Source of the DNA: Lactococcus hircilactis
GTDB taxonomy: Bacteria; Bacillota; Bacilli; Lactobacillales; Streptococcaceae
Length of the DNA stretch: 64,000 nucleotides
Direction: 5' to 3'
Assembly (NCBI RefSeq): GCF_009601015.1
Contig: NZ_WITJ01000008.1
Coordinates: forward strand, 62,001-126,000
Each line of letters begins with the position of its first letter. Position 1 is the stretch's first letter. Shown here piece by piece: positions 7,204-15,661 of this stretch. The position numbers were made by a program, and so were the translations under genes. A model generated the notes under the pieces. The model saw only the letters and a program-made list of their open reading frames with translations. It had not been told where the DNA came from and searched no databases.

Positions 7204-8202
7204 ATGAAAATAGCGATTGATGCAATGGGAGGCGATTTTGCACCCGAAAATATTGTCAAAGGGGTCAATGAAGCAAAAAAAAATTATCCCGATCTTGAAT
7301 TTATGCTTTTTGGCGATGGTAAAAAAATCCGTCAGTACTTACAAGATGAAAATCAAGTGGAAATTATTGAAACCACTGAAATCATTGATTTCCATGATGA
7401 TCCAGTCACTGCGATCAAAACGAAAAAAGACAGTTCTCTTGTCCGTGCCATTTCTGCTGTAAAAAATGGCGAAGCGGATGCTGTTTTATCTGCAGGATCG
7501 ACCGGTGCACTCTTGACAGGCGGTTTGATGTTGATTAAACGCATCAAACAAGTCAGTCGTCCAGCACTGATGAGTACGCTCCCAAGCGCTGATGGTGCTG
7601 GATTTGACATGCTTGATCTAGGAGCAAACACTGAAAACACAGCGCAACACTTGGTAGATTTTGCAATTTTAGGAGCTTATTATGCTGAGCAGGTCCGGGG
7701 GATCAAAAATCCAAGAGTCGCACTTTTATCCAACGGAGCAGAAGAATCCAAAGGCTCTCCAGTGACAAAAGAAGCTCATGGACTTTTGTCAGCACTGACA
7801 GATATTAATTTTATTGGAAATATTGAATCCCGAGATATTTTATCAGGCGGGGCAGATGTGGTCGTCGCTGATGGTTTCACGGGGAACGCTGTGCTAAAAG
7901 CGATCGAAGGGACGGCAAGCCTTTTGATGAAACAAATCAAATCTGCCATCATGAACGGCGGTTTTTCTGCAAAAATCGGCGGTGCTTTGATTAAAAAACC
8001 ATTATCGAGCTTAAAAGATTTACTCAGTACCGATGGCGCTGGAGGCGCTGCATTTGTTGGTTTAAAAGCCCCAGTAGTAAAGGCACACGGAAATTCTAGC
8101 GCCCAAGCTATTGCAACTGCGATTGGACAAATCCACCGCATGCTTGCTTCTGATATGACTGGAAAATTAGTGGAACATTTTGAAAAACGCGATCAACACT
8201 AA
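7204..8202 (+). CDS. plsX: Phosphate acyltransferase PlsX
   Basis: 332-residue peripheral membrane enzyme that makes acyl-phosphate from acyl-ACP for phospholipid synthesis through PlsY. The whole length fits the family: [13 protein letters not shown] at the start, [15 protein letters not shown] near 95, [10 protein letters not shown] near 137, [13 protein letters not shown] near 177 and the C-terminal [23 protein letters not shown] precedes the ATG. In many Firmicutes plsX is followed by acpP or fabD; here it stands alone, faces mgtA and ends at a shared terminator. The dispersed palindrome at 7787 is read as LSALTD in a part where related proteins vary. Confidence 0.95.
   Translation: MKIAIDAMGGDFAPENIVKGVNEAKKNYPDLEFMLFGDGKKIRQYLQDENQVEIIETTEIIDFHDDPVTAIKTKKDSSLVRAISAVKNGEADAVLSAGSTGALLTGGLMLIKRIKQVSRPALMSTLPSADGAGFDMLDLGANTENTAQHLVDFAILGAYYAEQVRGIKNPRVALLSNGAEESKGSPVTKEAHGLLSALTDINFIGNIESRDILSGGADVVVADGFTGNAVLKAIEGTASLLMKQIKSAIMNGGFSAKIGGALIKKPLSSLKDLLSTDGAGGAAFVGLKAPVVKAHGNSSAQAIATAIGQIHRMLASDMTGKLVEHFEKRDQH
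7787..7800. repeat. Palindrome inside plsX
   Basis: TGTCAGCACTGACA, read as (Leu)-Ser-Ala-Leu-Thr at about residue 195. Confidence 0.9.
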
Positions 8203-8229
8203 AAAAAACTTCCGTGAGAAGTTTTTTTA
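8203..8229. terminator. Bidirectional terminator between plsX and mgtA
   Basis: AAAAAACTT / AAGTTTTTT hairpin with a CCGTGAG loop. It serves plsX on the plus strand and mgtA on the minus strand. Confidence 0.75.
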
Positions 8230-10830
8230 GTGTCTTTTTTTGTAATACTGAATTTTTCCAATTTGTAAAACGATAACATAAGTAACAACAATGATCATCC
8301 ACCAGAACCAAAATTGAGGTTCAACAGGACGCAGTGAGATGGCTTGTCCAATAGAAGTCTCCAAAAACAAAATTCCTACAATAAATGCGCCAAGCGTTGA
8401 AAAAATAACACCGCGCGCAGCGCGACTCTTAAGAAATGGCACGTGACGCGTTCTTAGAATGTGAAACGCCAAAGCTTGTGTTGCAAGGGATTCGATGAAC
8501 CATCCTGCTTGAAAAAACGGCGCTAAATGTTGGCTTTGATAGCCTAAAATAAACCACAGTACTCCAAAAGTAGCAATGTCAAAAATAGAAGATAAAGGAC
8601 CAATCATCACCGCAAATTTTGCCAATCCACGTGTCCCCCATTGGACTGGTTTTTCGATTTCTTCTGAATCGACATTATCCCACGGAATGGTCAACTGTGA
8701 AATATCATAAATTAAATTCAGCGTCAAAAGTTGCACGGAAAGCATCGGCAAAAAAGGAAGAAAAGCAGATGCAACAAGGACCGAAAAAACATTTCCAAAG
8801 TTGGAAGATAGGGTAATTCGGATATATTTCATCATGTTTGAAAATACTTTACGTCCCTCAATGACGCCTGTTTCTAGGACTTCAAGAGATTTTTCAAGTA
8901 AAATAATTGAAGAAGCCTCTTTTGTAATATCTGCTGCTGTATCCACAGATATTCCAATGTCTGCTGCTCTCAATGCTGGAGCATCATTAATTCCATCTCC
9001 CATAAATCCAACCGTATGTGATTTTCTCAATACTTCAATGATTCTCGACTTTTGAAGCGGGGAGAGTTTTGCAAATAAATGAGTGTTGCGTGCTGCTTCA
9101 TAAAGCACTTCATCTGACATGTCATCAATCTGGGTCCCAAGATAATAATGAGCTGCTGAAATTCCAACATCTTCACACACTTTTTTAGCGACAATGGCAT
9201 TATCTCCAGTCAATACTTTGACAGATACGCCATGTTCATGCAAACTTGTGACAGCATTTTTTGAGCTTGCCTTTGCTGGATCAAGAAATCCAATAAATCC
9301 AAGCAAGGTCATCTCTTTTTCACTTGATTGATCAAAATTTTCTAATTCATCATCCGTCAAAATCCGCTGCCCAACAGTCAATACACGCATGCCTTGAAGA
9401 TTCATCTCCAAATTGACTTTTCTAATGGCATCAAGTTTTTCTGCTGTAATCGGAACGGCAATCCCATTTTCCATGACATGAGTACAGATGTCATCCATTT
9501 CTTCAACAGCACCTTTTGTAACCATAAGATGTCGTCCATGATCATTGACCACCACCGAAAGTAAACGTCTGGAAAAATCAAATGGAATTTCATCTACTTT
9601 TTCCATCTGTTCGTGATCTAAATTTCTCACTCCTTTTTCAAAATACTGAATCACTGCGATATCCATCAAATTCTTCCAGCCTGTTTGAAAATACGCATTA
9701 ATGAATGCTGCATTAAGAACATCTTCTTGTTTTTTCCCCTTAGCATCCACATAAGTCATCATCACAACACGATCTTCTGTAAGTGTACCTGTCTTATCGG
9801 TGCAAAGAATATCCATCGCGCCCAAATTTTGAATGGCTGCAAGTTCTTTTACAATCACTTTCTTTTTAGAAAGTGCAACAGCACCTTTTGCTAAATTCGT
9901 ATTCACAATCATCGGCAACATTTCAGGCGTCAGCCCAACTGCAACAGCGATGGCAAAAAAGAACGCATCAAATGCCGAGCCTTTTGTGAACCAATTGATA
10001 AAAAAAACAATCGGAAAAAGAGTCGCTACCATCATCAACATGAGCCGCGAGATCTGATTAATTCCCTTATCAAATGACGATTGTATTTTTGCTGCTGATG
10101 AGGATTGTTTTGCAATATCTCCAAACATCGTTGCTTTTCCTGTTTTGATGATGACAATCTCACCACTTCCAGACAGCACATCTGTCCCCATAAATAGTAC
10201 ATTAGGGATATCCATTACAGAGCGTTGGTCCCATTTTTGGGCTATAGTTTCATTTTTTTCAGGAACTTTTTTTTCTACTGGAAAAGATTCTCCTGTGAGA
10301 GACGCTTGATTAATAAATAAATCCTTTGACTGTAGCAAAATCGCATCGGCTGGAATCATATCTCCTGTTTGGAGTTTAATGATGTCCCCTGGAACGATTT
10401 CATCCATCGGAATTTCATGATATTCATTTTCTCGTTTGACATAAGTTGTATTTTCGATCATCTCACGGAGTGCATCTGAAGCTTTTTGACTCTTATATTC
10501 TTGAATAAAGCTCACTGCTGCTGACACAATGATCATCAAGCAGATGTAAAGAGCGGGTTCATATTCAGCTGTCAATACGGACACCACCGCAAGAAAGGCT
10601 AAGACCAATGAAAAAGGATTACGAAAAGCATGCCATAAAATCACATACCACGCTGTGAGTTGATGATTCTCGATGATGTTAGGACCATAATCCTCCAATC
10701 TTCTTGTCGCTTCTTCTCGTCTTAACCCTGCAGTACTTGTCTTTAATTGATCAAGCAGCGCAGCAGAGTCAAGTTTTGCAAACGCTTTAAGATCAGACTT
10801 CTTACTCGTCCGCTTTGTCATTTTTTGCAT
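8227..10830 (-). CDS. mgtA: Magnesium-importing P-type ATPase
   Basis: 867-residue P3B-type ATPase that moves Mg2+ into the cell using ATP. Seen in order: an N-terminal cation-ATPase domain, the actuator loop with SLTGES (178-183), the PEML membrane motif of MgtA-type pumps (about 302-305), the phosphorylation motif DKTGTLT with Asp345, MTKGA, the hinge GDGINDAPAL, and the C-terminal membrane helices. The length is near the 860-900 of bacterial MgtA. GAGGAGG lies 9 nt before the ATG. The 220-bp upstream region is too short and plain for an M-box riboswitch and I see none, so Mg2+ control, if present, must work otherwise. It is convergent with plsX. Confidence 0.93.
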   Translation of the reverse strand: MQKMTKRTSKKSDLKAFAKLDSAALLDQLKTSTAGLRREEATRRLEDYGPNIIENHQLTAWYVILWHAFRNPFSLVLAFLAVVSVLTAEYEPALYICLMIIVSAAVSFIQEYKSQKASDALREMIENTTYVKRENEYHEIPMDEIVPGDIIKLQTGDMIPADAILLQSKDLFINQASLTGESFPVEKKVPEKNETIAQKWDQRSVMDIPNVLFMGTDVLSGSGEIVIIKTGKATMFGDIAKQSSSAAKIQSSFDKGINQISRLMLMMVATLFPIVFFINWFTKGSAFDAFFFAIAVAVGLTPEMLPMIVNTNLAKGAVALSKKKVIVKELAAIQNLGAMDILCTDKTGTLTEDRVVMMTYVDAKGKKQEDVLNAAFINAYFQTGWKNLMDIAVIQYFEKGVRNLDHEQMEKVDEIPFDFSRRLLSVVVNDHGRHLMVTKGAVEEMDDICTHVMENGIAVPITAEKLDAIRKVNLEMNLQGMRVLTVGQRILTDDELENFDQSSEKEMTLLGFIGFLDPAKASSKNAVTSLHEHGVSVKVLTGDNAIVAKKVCEDVGISAAHYYLGTQIDDMSDEVLYEAARNTHLFAKLSPLQKSRIIEVLRKSHTVGFMGDGINDAPALRAADIGISVDTAADITKEASSIILLEKSLEVLETGVIEGRKVFSNMMKYIRITLSSNFGNVFSVLVASAFLPFLPMLSVQLLTLNLIYDISQLTIPWDNVDSEEIEKPVQWGTRGLAKFAVMIGPLSSIFDIATFGVLWFILGYQSQHLAPFFQAGWFIESLATQALAFHILRTRHVPFLKSRAARGVIFSTLGAFIVGILFLETSIGQAISLRPVEPQFWFWWMIIVVTYVIVLQIGKIQYYKKRH

Positions 10831-10899
10831 CTGGCTTTACCTCCTCTTTCAATAATCGTAATATTTCAATTACCTATTTATTGTAACATATCTTAAAGA

Positions 10900-10971
10900 T
10901 TAAACCAATTCTAATCCTTTTGGAAAAGAAAAAAACGTAGAGCTACGTTTTAGACGATTGTAAAAACTCAT
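10900..10971 (-). CDS. Possible 23-residue peptide gene
   Basis: A short frame opens with ATG preceded by AGGAGAAA at good spacing and encodes 23 residues starting MSFYNRLKRSS and ending PKGLELV. The palindromic hairpin at 10931-10951 lies inside the frame, so translation and termination would compete. It sits between the permease and mgtA on the same strand. There is no homology evidence; only the ribosome site supports it. Confidence 0.25.
   Translation of the reverse strand: MSFYNRLKRSSTFFSFPKGLELV
10931..10952. terminator. Hairpin between permease and mgtA
   Basis: AAAACGTAG and CTACGTTTT flank two bases, giving a stem that runs into T on the minus strand and into TT on the plus strand. 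A second hairpin, ACAGGC/GCCTGT, lies nearer the permease stop at about 10997-11015. Confidence 0.55.
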
Positions 10972-11051
10972 TTTCTCCTAAATTTGAACAACACGACACA
11001 GGCGAAAATAGCCTGTTGGATGACTAAATCAGGGTTTTAATTTTTCATTTT

Positions 11052-12311
11052 TTATGTGTTTTCATGCGCGTTTTTTTTCAGTCCTTGATCTTTTTTGATG
11101 AGCCAATAAATCAGGGCTAACACAATCAAAATACTAAATCCCAAGATTAAAATAGGTCCTGTAAAAGACGTCAATAGCACCAAAGAAAACACAACAGATC
11201 CTGCTCCAATGAGGAAAAATTTCTTTTTGATGTTTGCTAATCCCGTGGATAAATATTGAACAAAACTCATAAAAACAGTTAATCCACTCAAAAAAACATA
11301 GTTTCCACTCAAAAATAGTAAAATCGCTCCTGCCGTTGTCAAAACAACAGCAACGGTTGGTGTTCCAAAGCGATTATTTTTTGCCACAAATAATGGGACA
11401 TCTTCATGTGCAATCGCTAAACTCGCTAATATCGTTGGTGTATTGAATGTTGTCGCTACAATCACACCAAAAATTGAAATGCAAATTCCGACAATAAATA
11501 ATGGAATTCCAATTGATCCGACCACTTGACTAAAAATCGTCGCTGCTGGAACGATCGTCTTTGGCAAATGATTTCCCAAAATACCTATCGTAAGCCCTTG
11601 AATAATCAAATAAACCGTAATACAGGTGACCATCACAAGACTCATCATTTTTGGTAAATTTCGCGCTGGATTTTTCATCTTCTCAGCGTTGACAGGCAAG
11701 AAAGAAAATCCTGTAAAAAAGAAGAAAACCGTCCCGTAAGCGGACAGAAATCCATGAAAATGGATCGTTTTTTCTGTCAGTACTGACGGAAATTCAAAAT
11801 GTCTGCCACTGATTAACACAACACCTACCACAATAAAAATAAAGACAATCACAATCTTTACAAAGGATGTGACATTGTCCAAACCAGAAATCAATGATGA
11901 GCCAAAATAAGAAACAACCCCCAATAATAGAATCAATGCAATGCCAATCACCTTGACTTCTAAATGAGGAAAAATCATTTTCAAAGCTGTCAATAATGCC
12001 GAAACCTCCGTGGCCAACGTGACTGTACCCAAAATCCATGTGACCATCCCCACAATAAAACCTGGAAAACGGCCAAAAAGTGCTTTGGCATATACAAATG
12101 CACCGCCATTTTCAGCATAAAGCTTACTCATATTTGCATAAGAAAAGGCGATCACAAAAATCGAAAGTCCTGCAAACAAAATGGCCAGTAAACTCCAAAC
12201 GCCAGCTTCCTGATAAATCTTCCCCGCCAGCAAAAAAATCCCAGAACCAATGATTGAATTAATGCCCAGTAAATAAACAGCCATCGGAGAAAGTAATTTT
12301 TGATCTTTCAT
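11052..12311 (-). CDS. APC-family amino-acid permease
   Basis: 419-residue membrane transporter of the amino acid-polyamine-organocation superfamily. It opens with the family motif INSIIGSGIFLLAG in the first helix (about 17-30) and has about 12 hydrophobic segments, including GAFVYAKALFG near 70 and FTGFSFLPVNAEKMKNPARNLPK near 200, a motif region of YjeM/YjeH-like and other APC members. The ATG is placed 5 nt after AGAGG; a GTG two codons earlier is an alternative. It is likely monocistronic and its amino acid is unknown. A near copy of the dispersed palindrome lies inside it at 11774. Confidence 0.88.
   Translation of the reverse strand: MKDQKLLSPMAVYLLGINSIIGSGIFLLAGKIYQEAGVWSLLAILFAGLSIFVIAFSYANMSKLYAENGGAFVYAKALFGRFPGFIVGMVTWILGTVTLATEVSALLTALKMIFPHLEVKVIGIALILLLGVVSYFGSSLISGLDNVTSFVKIVIVFIFIVVGVVLISGRHFEFPSVLTEKTIHFHGFLSAYGTVFFFFTGFSFLPVNAEKMKNPARNLPKMMSLVMVTCITVYLIIQGLTIGILGNHLPKTIVPAATIFSQVVGSIGIPLFIVGICISIFGVIVATTFNTPTILASLAIAHEDVPLFVAKNNRFGTPTVAVVLTTAGAILLFLSGNYVFLSGLTVFMSFVQYLSTGLANIKKKFFLIGAGSVVFSLVLLTSFTGPILILGFSILIVLALIYWLIKKDQGLKKNAHENT
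11774..11789. repeat. Near-palindrome inside the permease gene
   Basis: CTGTCAGTACTGACGG, one mismatch; on the coding strand it is read as Pro-Ser-Val-Leu-Thr. Confidence 0.8.
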
Positions 12312-12454
12312 ACGCACCTCTTTTCAAAGACTCATCTCCTCTCATTATATCAAGATATTTGCACAAATGCGGGAAAAGTGTCAAAAAAAAACGATTTTTT
12401 GGTTATATGTAATCGGTCCAAAACATTTTATTTGAACAGATTCAATTAGATAAA

Positions 12455-12479
12455 AAAAAGCGCAGTGCTACGCTTTTAT
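12455..12479 (-). terminator. Terminator of the VOC gene
   Basis: Minus strand: AAAGCGTAG and a TGCGCTTT arm followed by eight T, directly after the VOC stop. Confidence 0.6.
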
Positions 12480-12485
12480 CGTCGT

Positions 12486-12857
12486 TTAAATTTGCATAAA
12501 CGCAAAGTAAGTGCCACTTGGACTTTCAAAGTTAAAGGTTAAATTTTCGCCTCTTTTCGTGATTGTACTGGTTGTAAGTCCTTGCGTGAGCACTTTTGTC
12601 CGCATCGCTTCAATGCCATCAGTGATTGTAAATAAAATTGAAGGCTTGCTATCAGCGACTTCTGGACTCATTTGACGGATCAATTCGATTGGCCAAACTT
12701 GCAAACGCGCATTTCCTTTACGGGTCGGTGCAAGCAAAATTGTTTCTGCTCCCCCCACTTTTTGACGCGAAACGACATAAAAACCAATCGCCTCAAAAAA
12801 ATCCGCTTCTGCTTTGACATCTTCAACATAAAGATTCGTACACATATTAAAACTCAT
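12486..12857 (-). CDS. VOC/glyoxalase-fold protein
   Basis: 123-residue single-domain protein of the vicinal oxygen chelate superfamily (glyoxalase I / bleomycin resistance / dioxygenase). It has the usual two beta-alpha-beta-beta-beta units: MCTNLYVEDVKAEADFFEAIGF at the start and FNFESPSGTYFAFMQI at the end. The first unit lacks an obvious metal-binding His, so it may be a binding protein rather than an enzyme. The ATG with AAAGGAGA 6 nt upstream is the start; a reading eight codons longer has none. It probably forms its own transcript with the terminator just downstream. Confidence 0.8.
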   Translation of the reverse strand: MSFNMCTNLYVEDVKAEADFFEAIGFYVVSRQKVGGAETILLAPTRKGNARLQVWPIELIRQMSPEVADSKPSILFTITDGIEAMRTKVLTQGLTTSTITKRGENLTFNFESPSGTYFAFMQI

Positions 12858-12910
12858 GATGGTTCTCCTTTGATTGTTCACTCATTATAGCATAAAACAT
12901 CAAAAAAATT

Positions 12911-12926
12911 CTGTCAGTACTGATAG
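12911..12926. repeat. Near-palindrome upstream of the VOC gene
   Basis: CTGTCAGTACTGATAG, one mismatch, flanked by AATT and AATC. Confidence 0.75.
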
Positions 12927-12991
12927 AATCAAAATAAAATCAAATCCTCACTCTTTTTTAAAGAATTTTTTTATCTTCAGTTTTGTGAGGG

Positions 12992-13007
12992 CTGTCAGCA
13001 CTGACAG
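12992..13007. repeat. Palindrome after the OsmC-type gene
   Basis: CTGTCAGCACTGACAG, 10 bp downstream of the stop codon at 13017 on the minus strand. No T run follows, so it is a weak terminator at best. Confidence 0.85.
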
Positions 13008-13016
13008 CATTACATG

Positions 13017-13457
13017 TTAATTCAATGTCGCGTCAAGTGTGATTTTTTCAACACCTGAAAGTGCTTTTGAAACTGGACAACTGGCTTTTACGGTCTGTGC
13101 AACTGCATCAAATTCCGCTTGTGAAATACCGTCAATGACCGAATGATTGGTCAAATGAATCGCTGTAATCGCAGGGCCATCAGCAGTTACAGCAAAGGTC
13201 ACATCAGCAGTGGTGTCAATGCTCTTTGCGACAAATCCTTTTTCTTCCAAAACCATCGAAAATGCCATTGAAAAACAAGCTGCGTGCGCTGCTCCAAGCA
13301 GCTCCTCAGGTGTTGTAATCGATACAGAATGTTCTGCACGTGCTTTAAAATTGTAAGGAACTTCTGTAAAAAGTTGTGATGATTCAGCACTGATTGTGCC
13401 AAAGCCGTCTTCTAATGAATCTTCCCAATGTGCGGATGCTGTAGATACATTTGCCAT
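13017..13457 (-). CDS. OsmC/Ohr-family peroxide-resistance protein
   Basis: 146-residue cytosolic thiol peroxidase-like protein. Both redox cysteines are visible: HAACFSMAFS near residue 79 and SCPVSKALSGV near 125. The ELLGAAHAACF context is that of the OsmC subgroup, which reduces organic hydroperoxides. The ATG with AAAAGGAAA upstream is the start; a reading nine codons longer begins at a weaker site. It lies alone, divergent from trpS. Confidence 0.88.
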   Translation of the reverse strand: MANVSTASAHWEDSLEDGFGTISAESSQLFTEVPYNFKARAEHSVSITTPEELLGAAHAACFSMAFSMVLEEKGFVAKSIDTTADVTFAVTADGPAITAIHLTNHSVIDGISQAEFDAVAQTVKASCPVSKALSGVEKITLDATLN

Positions 13458-13602
13458 CGTTTTTTCCTTTTCTAATGAGCGCACTCACTAGCCTCTCTGT
13501 CAGATCTGTCCAATCTTTTATACATTTTCAGTATAAAACTTTCTTTCATTTTTTTCAAAGGATTTGCTCACGATCGTCATTTTTTTATTACCTAAAATTT
13601 AT

Positions 13603-13631
13603 TTGACATTTTCGATCATTCGCGTTAAAAT
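13603..13631 (+). promoter_or_regulatory. Promoter of the trpS T-box transcript
   Basis: TTGACA (13603-13608), 17-bp spacer, TAAAAT (13626-13631), giving a start near 13638. Confidence 0.75.
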
Positions 13632-13637
13632 TTGACT

Positions 13638-13880
13638 AAGTAGAAAAGTAATTTTGTAAGAAATGAAAATAGAAAGTCTGTGGCTGATGAAAACAGAACG
13701 TTTCTCAAAATGAATGGGCTACTTTGAAAACGACTATGATTTGAAGACATAAAAATCACGTGGCTGACGTTACCCAGCACTCATTACTTGATGAGCTTAA
13801 GGGAATTTTATTCCGAAATTACGGTGGTACCGTGCATTTGCGCCCGTAGAACAAAATGTTCTGTGGCGTTTTTTTATTTT
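13638..13880 (+). promoter_or_regulatory. T-box riboswitch reading tRNA-Trp
   Basis: The leader has the T-box core AATTACGGTGGTACCGTG at about 13817-13834. It overlaps a terminator whose arms CGCC..GTAGAAC and GTTCTGTGGCG run into T7 (13841-13876). Stem I is closed by AGTAG (13639-13643) pairing with CTACT (near 13719-13723); the 5' side carries an AGTA bulge and the 3' side reads GAA-TGG-G, so the specifier codon is TGG at 13715-13717, matching tryptophan. Uncharged tRNA-Trp should stabilise the antiterminator and let trpS be transcribed. Confidence 0.9.
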
Positions 13881-13929
13881 CAAAATCATCACATCTCTTC
13901 TATTTTTCAAAAGAAAGCGAGTTAAACTC

Positions 13930-14955
13930 ATGACAAAACCCATCATCCTCACTGGAGATCGCCCTACTGGAAAACTCCATATTGGACATTACGTCGGCTC
14001 ACTCAAACGCCGTGTCCAAATGCAAAACGAAGGAAAATACGACACCTTCGTCATGATGGCTGATCAACAAGCCCTTACTGATCACGCCAAAGATCCTCAA
14101 AAAATTATTGCCTCTGTCTCAAATGTCGCGCTTGATTATCTAGCATGTGGGCTTGATCCTGAAAAATCAACGATTTTCATCCAAAGTCAAATCCCAGAAC
14201 TTGGCGAACTCATGATGTATTATCTCAATTTGACCAGTCTCAATCGTGTTTTGCGCAATCCCACTGTCAAATCTGAGATTGAACAAAAAAACTTTGGTGA
14301 AGGCGTTCCTGCTGGATTTGCCATGTATCCTGTCAGTCAAGCTGCTGATATTACAGCATTTAAAGCCACCCACGTCCCTGTTGGAAATGATCAAGCGCCA
14401 ATGATTGAACAAACGCGCGAAATCGTACGCTCATTTAATCATGCCTACAACAAGGAGGTTTTAGTTGAACCTAAAGGCATTTATCCTGAAAACGAAGCCG
14501 CAGGACGTCTTCCTGGACTTGATGGCAATGCCAAAATGTCAAAATCGCTCAATAACGGCATTTATCTCGCAGACGATGCAGATACCCTAAAGAAAAAGGT
14601 GATGTCCATGTACACAGATCCTAGTCACGTCAATGTCTCAGATCCAGGACATATCACAGGAAATATGGTTTTTCACTACTTGGATGTTTTTGGACAAGCA
14701 CAAGATCAAGCAACGATTGAAGAAATGAAAGCCCACTATCAAGCAGGTGGACTTGGCGATGTGAAAACCAAACGCTATTTATTGGAAGTACTTGAGCGTG
14801 AACTTTCTCCCATCCGCGCACGCCGTCTTGACTTTTCAAAAAATATGGATTATGTTTATGAGATGCTCAAAAAAGGCTCCGAAAAGGCCGAAGCTGTCGC
14901 AGCCAATACACTTGATGAAGTAAAATCTGCAATGGGAATCAATTATTTTAAATAA
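13930..14955 (+). CDS. trpS: Tryptophanyl-tRNA synthetase
   Basis: 341-residue class I synthetase that charges tRNA-Trp. The HIGH-type motif [14 protein letters not shown] is near residue 17 and the KMSKS motif in [12 protein letters not shown] near 200; length is normal. It belongs to the subgroup starting [15 protein letters not shown], common in Lactobacillales. The T-box leader gives a regulatory reason for its single-gene layout. A hairpin terminator follows at once. Confidence 0.97.
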   Translation: MTKPIILTGDRPTGKLHIGHYVGSLKRRVQMQNEGKYDTFVMMADQQALTDHAKDPQKIIASVSNVALDYLACGLDPEKSTIFIQSQIPELGELMMYYLNLTSLNRVLRNPTVKSEIEQKNFGEGVPAGFAMYPVSQAADITAFKATHVPVGNDQAPMIEQTREIVRSFNHAYNKEVLVEPKGIYPENEAAGRLPGLDGNAKMSKSLNNGIYLADDADTLKKKVMSMYTDPSHVNVSDPGHITGNMVFHYLDVFGQAQDQATIEEMKAHYQAGGLGDVKTKRYLLEVLERELSPIRARRLDFSKNMDYVYEMLKKGSEKAEAVAANTLDEVKSAMGINYFK

Positions 14956-14982
14956 AAACAGTTCATTTTTGAACTGTTTTTT
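14955..14982. terminator. Bidirectional terminator between trpS and tetR
   Basis: AACAGTTC / GAACTGTT hairpin, T-run on the plus strand and T-rich on the minus strand; it serves both convergent genes. Confidence 0.8.
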
Positions 14983-14998
14983 TGTCCACTCAAACGTT

Positions 14999-15523
14999 TC
15001 AATCCACCGGTAAACTTTTAGAGAATCCTTTGATAAGCTGATGAATCTCAGAAATCGGACGTTTTTTCCCCTCAACCAACCACTCCTCCCAAAGCGCATA
15101 AACTCCATTTGCCATAAAAGTGACCCAGGCGTGATCATGTGTCAATGGTGCATAAAACTTCTTAATTTCTTCAATAACAATCGTTTTTATGATGGGTTCA
15201 ATTCCTTTTTCTTTTGCAGCAATAAAATCTGGTCCGTAACGATCAAAAAACAAAATTTGATCCTTGATTTTCTCAGATCGAAGTGAGCTTTTTTTGAGTG
15301 TTTCAAATGCGTTTGAAATTTTGGGAGAATAATACTCATAAATCACCTCATCCAAACTTTTAAAATTTCGATAAAAGGCCATTCGACTCAATCCAGCACG
15401 TTGACAAACTTTCGCAATCGACAGATCAGAAAATGTGTGATGCTCAAGCAATTGCAAAAGTGCGAGGGCTAAAAATGTTTTGGTTTCTTTTTTGGTTTGA
15501 TGAGCAAGTTGTGTTGCGGCCAT
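14999..15523 (-). CDS. TetR-family transcriptional regulator
   Basis: 174-residue repressor-like protein. The N-terminal TetR helix-turn-helix is clear at about residues 12-58 (FSDLSIAKVCQRAGLSRMAFYRNFKSLDEV). The C-terminal half looks like the TetR_C domain of the DhaS-type group, with a hydrophobic ligand pocket, ending FMANGVYALWEEWLVEG. It is divergent from the epimerase gene, and the shared 138-bp gap has two TGTAAC-based inverted repeats, so it most likely controls itself and that gene. Confidence 0.85.
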   Translation of the reverse strand: MAATQLAHQTKKETKTFLALALLQLLEHHTFSDLSIAKVCQRAGLSRMAFYRNFKSLDEVIYEYYSPKISNAFETLKKSSLRSEKIKDQILFFDRYGPDFIAAKEKGIEPIIKTIVIEEIKKFYAPLTHDHAWVTFMANGVYALWEEWLVEGKKRPISEIHQLIKGFSKSLPVD

Positions 15524-15534
15524 TTTCTCATTTT

Positions 15535-15571
15535 GCTTGCGTTACACATCTCCTTCACCTGTAACGCAAGC
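15535..15571. promoter_or_regulatory. 12-bp inverted repeat, candidate TetR operator 1
   Basis: GCTTGCGTTACA (15535-15546) and TGTAACGCAAGC (15560-15571) are perfect complements separated by 13 bases, just upstream of the tetR start. Confidence 0.6.
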
Positions 15572-15623
15572 GCCTTTCTTTCTTGTTTTTTCTTATTTTT
15601 CATTATATACTAAAGGCATTAAA

Positions 15624-15637
15624 GTTACAAATGTAAC
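15624..15637. promoter_or_regulatory. GTTACA-AA-TGTAAC, candidate TetR operator 2
   Basis: A perfect 14-bp palindrome that shares the TGTAAC half-site with operator 1 and lies 24 bp before the epimerase start, downstream of a likely -10 box (TATACT near 15605). Confidence 0.6.
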
Positions 15638-15661
15638 GTTAGCTGAAATCGAGGAAAAATT

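Noticed and set aside
10831-11051. Expected Mg2+ riboswitch (M-box) before mgtA
   Set aside because: The leader is too short and has none of the long conserved stems.
14836-15138. Open frames opposite trpS, tetR, pdh, mtl and mfd genes
   Set aside because: They lie antisense to well-supported genes, lack ribosome sites and show no family pattern.
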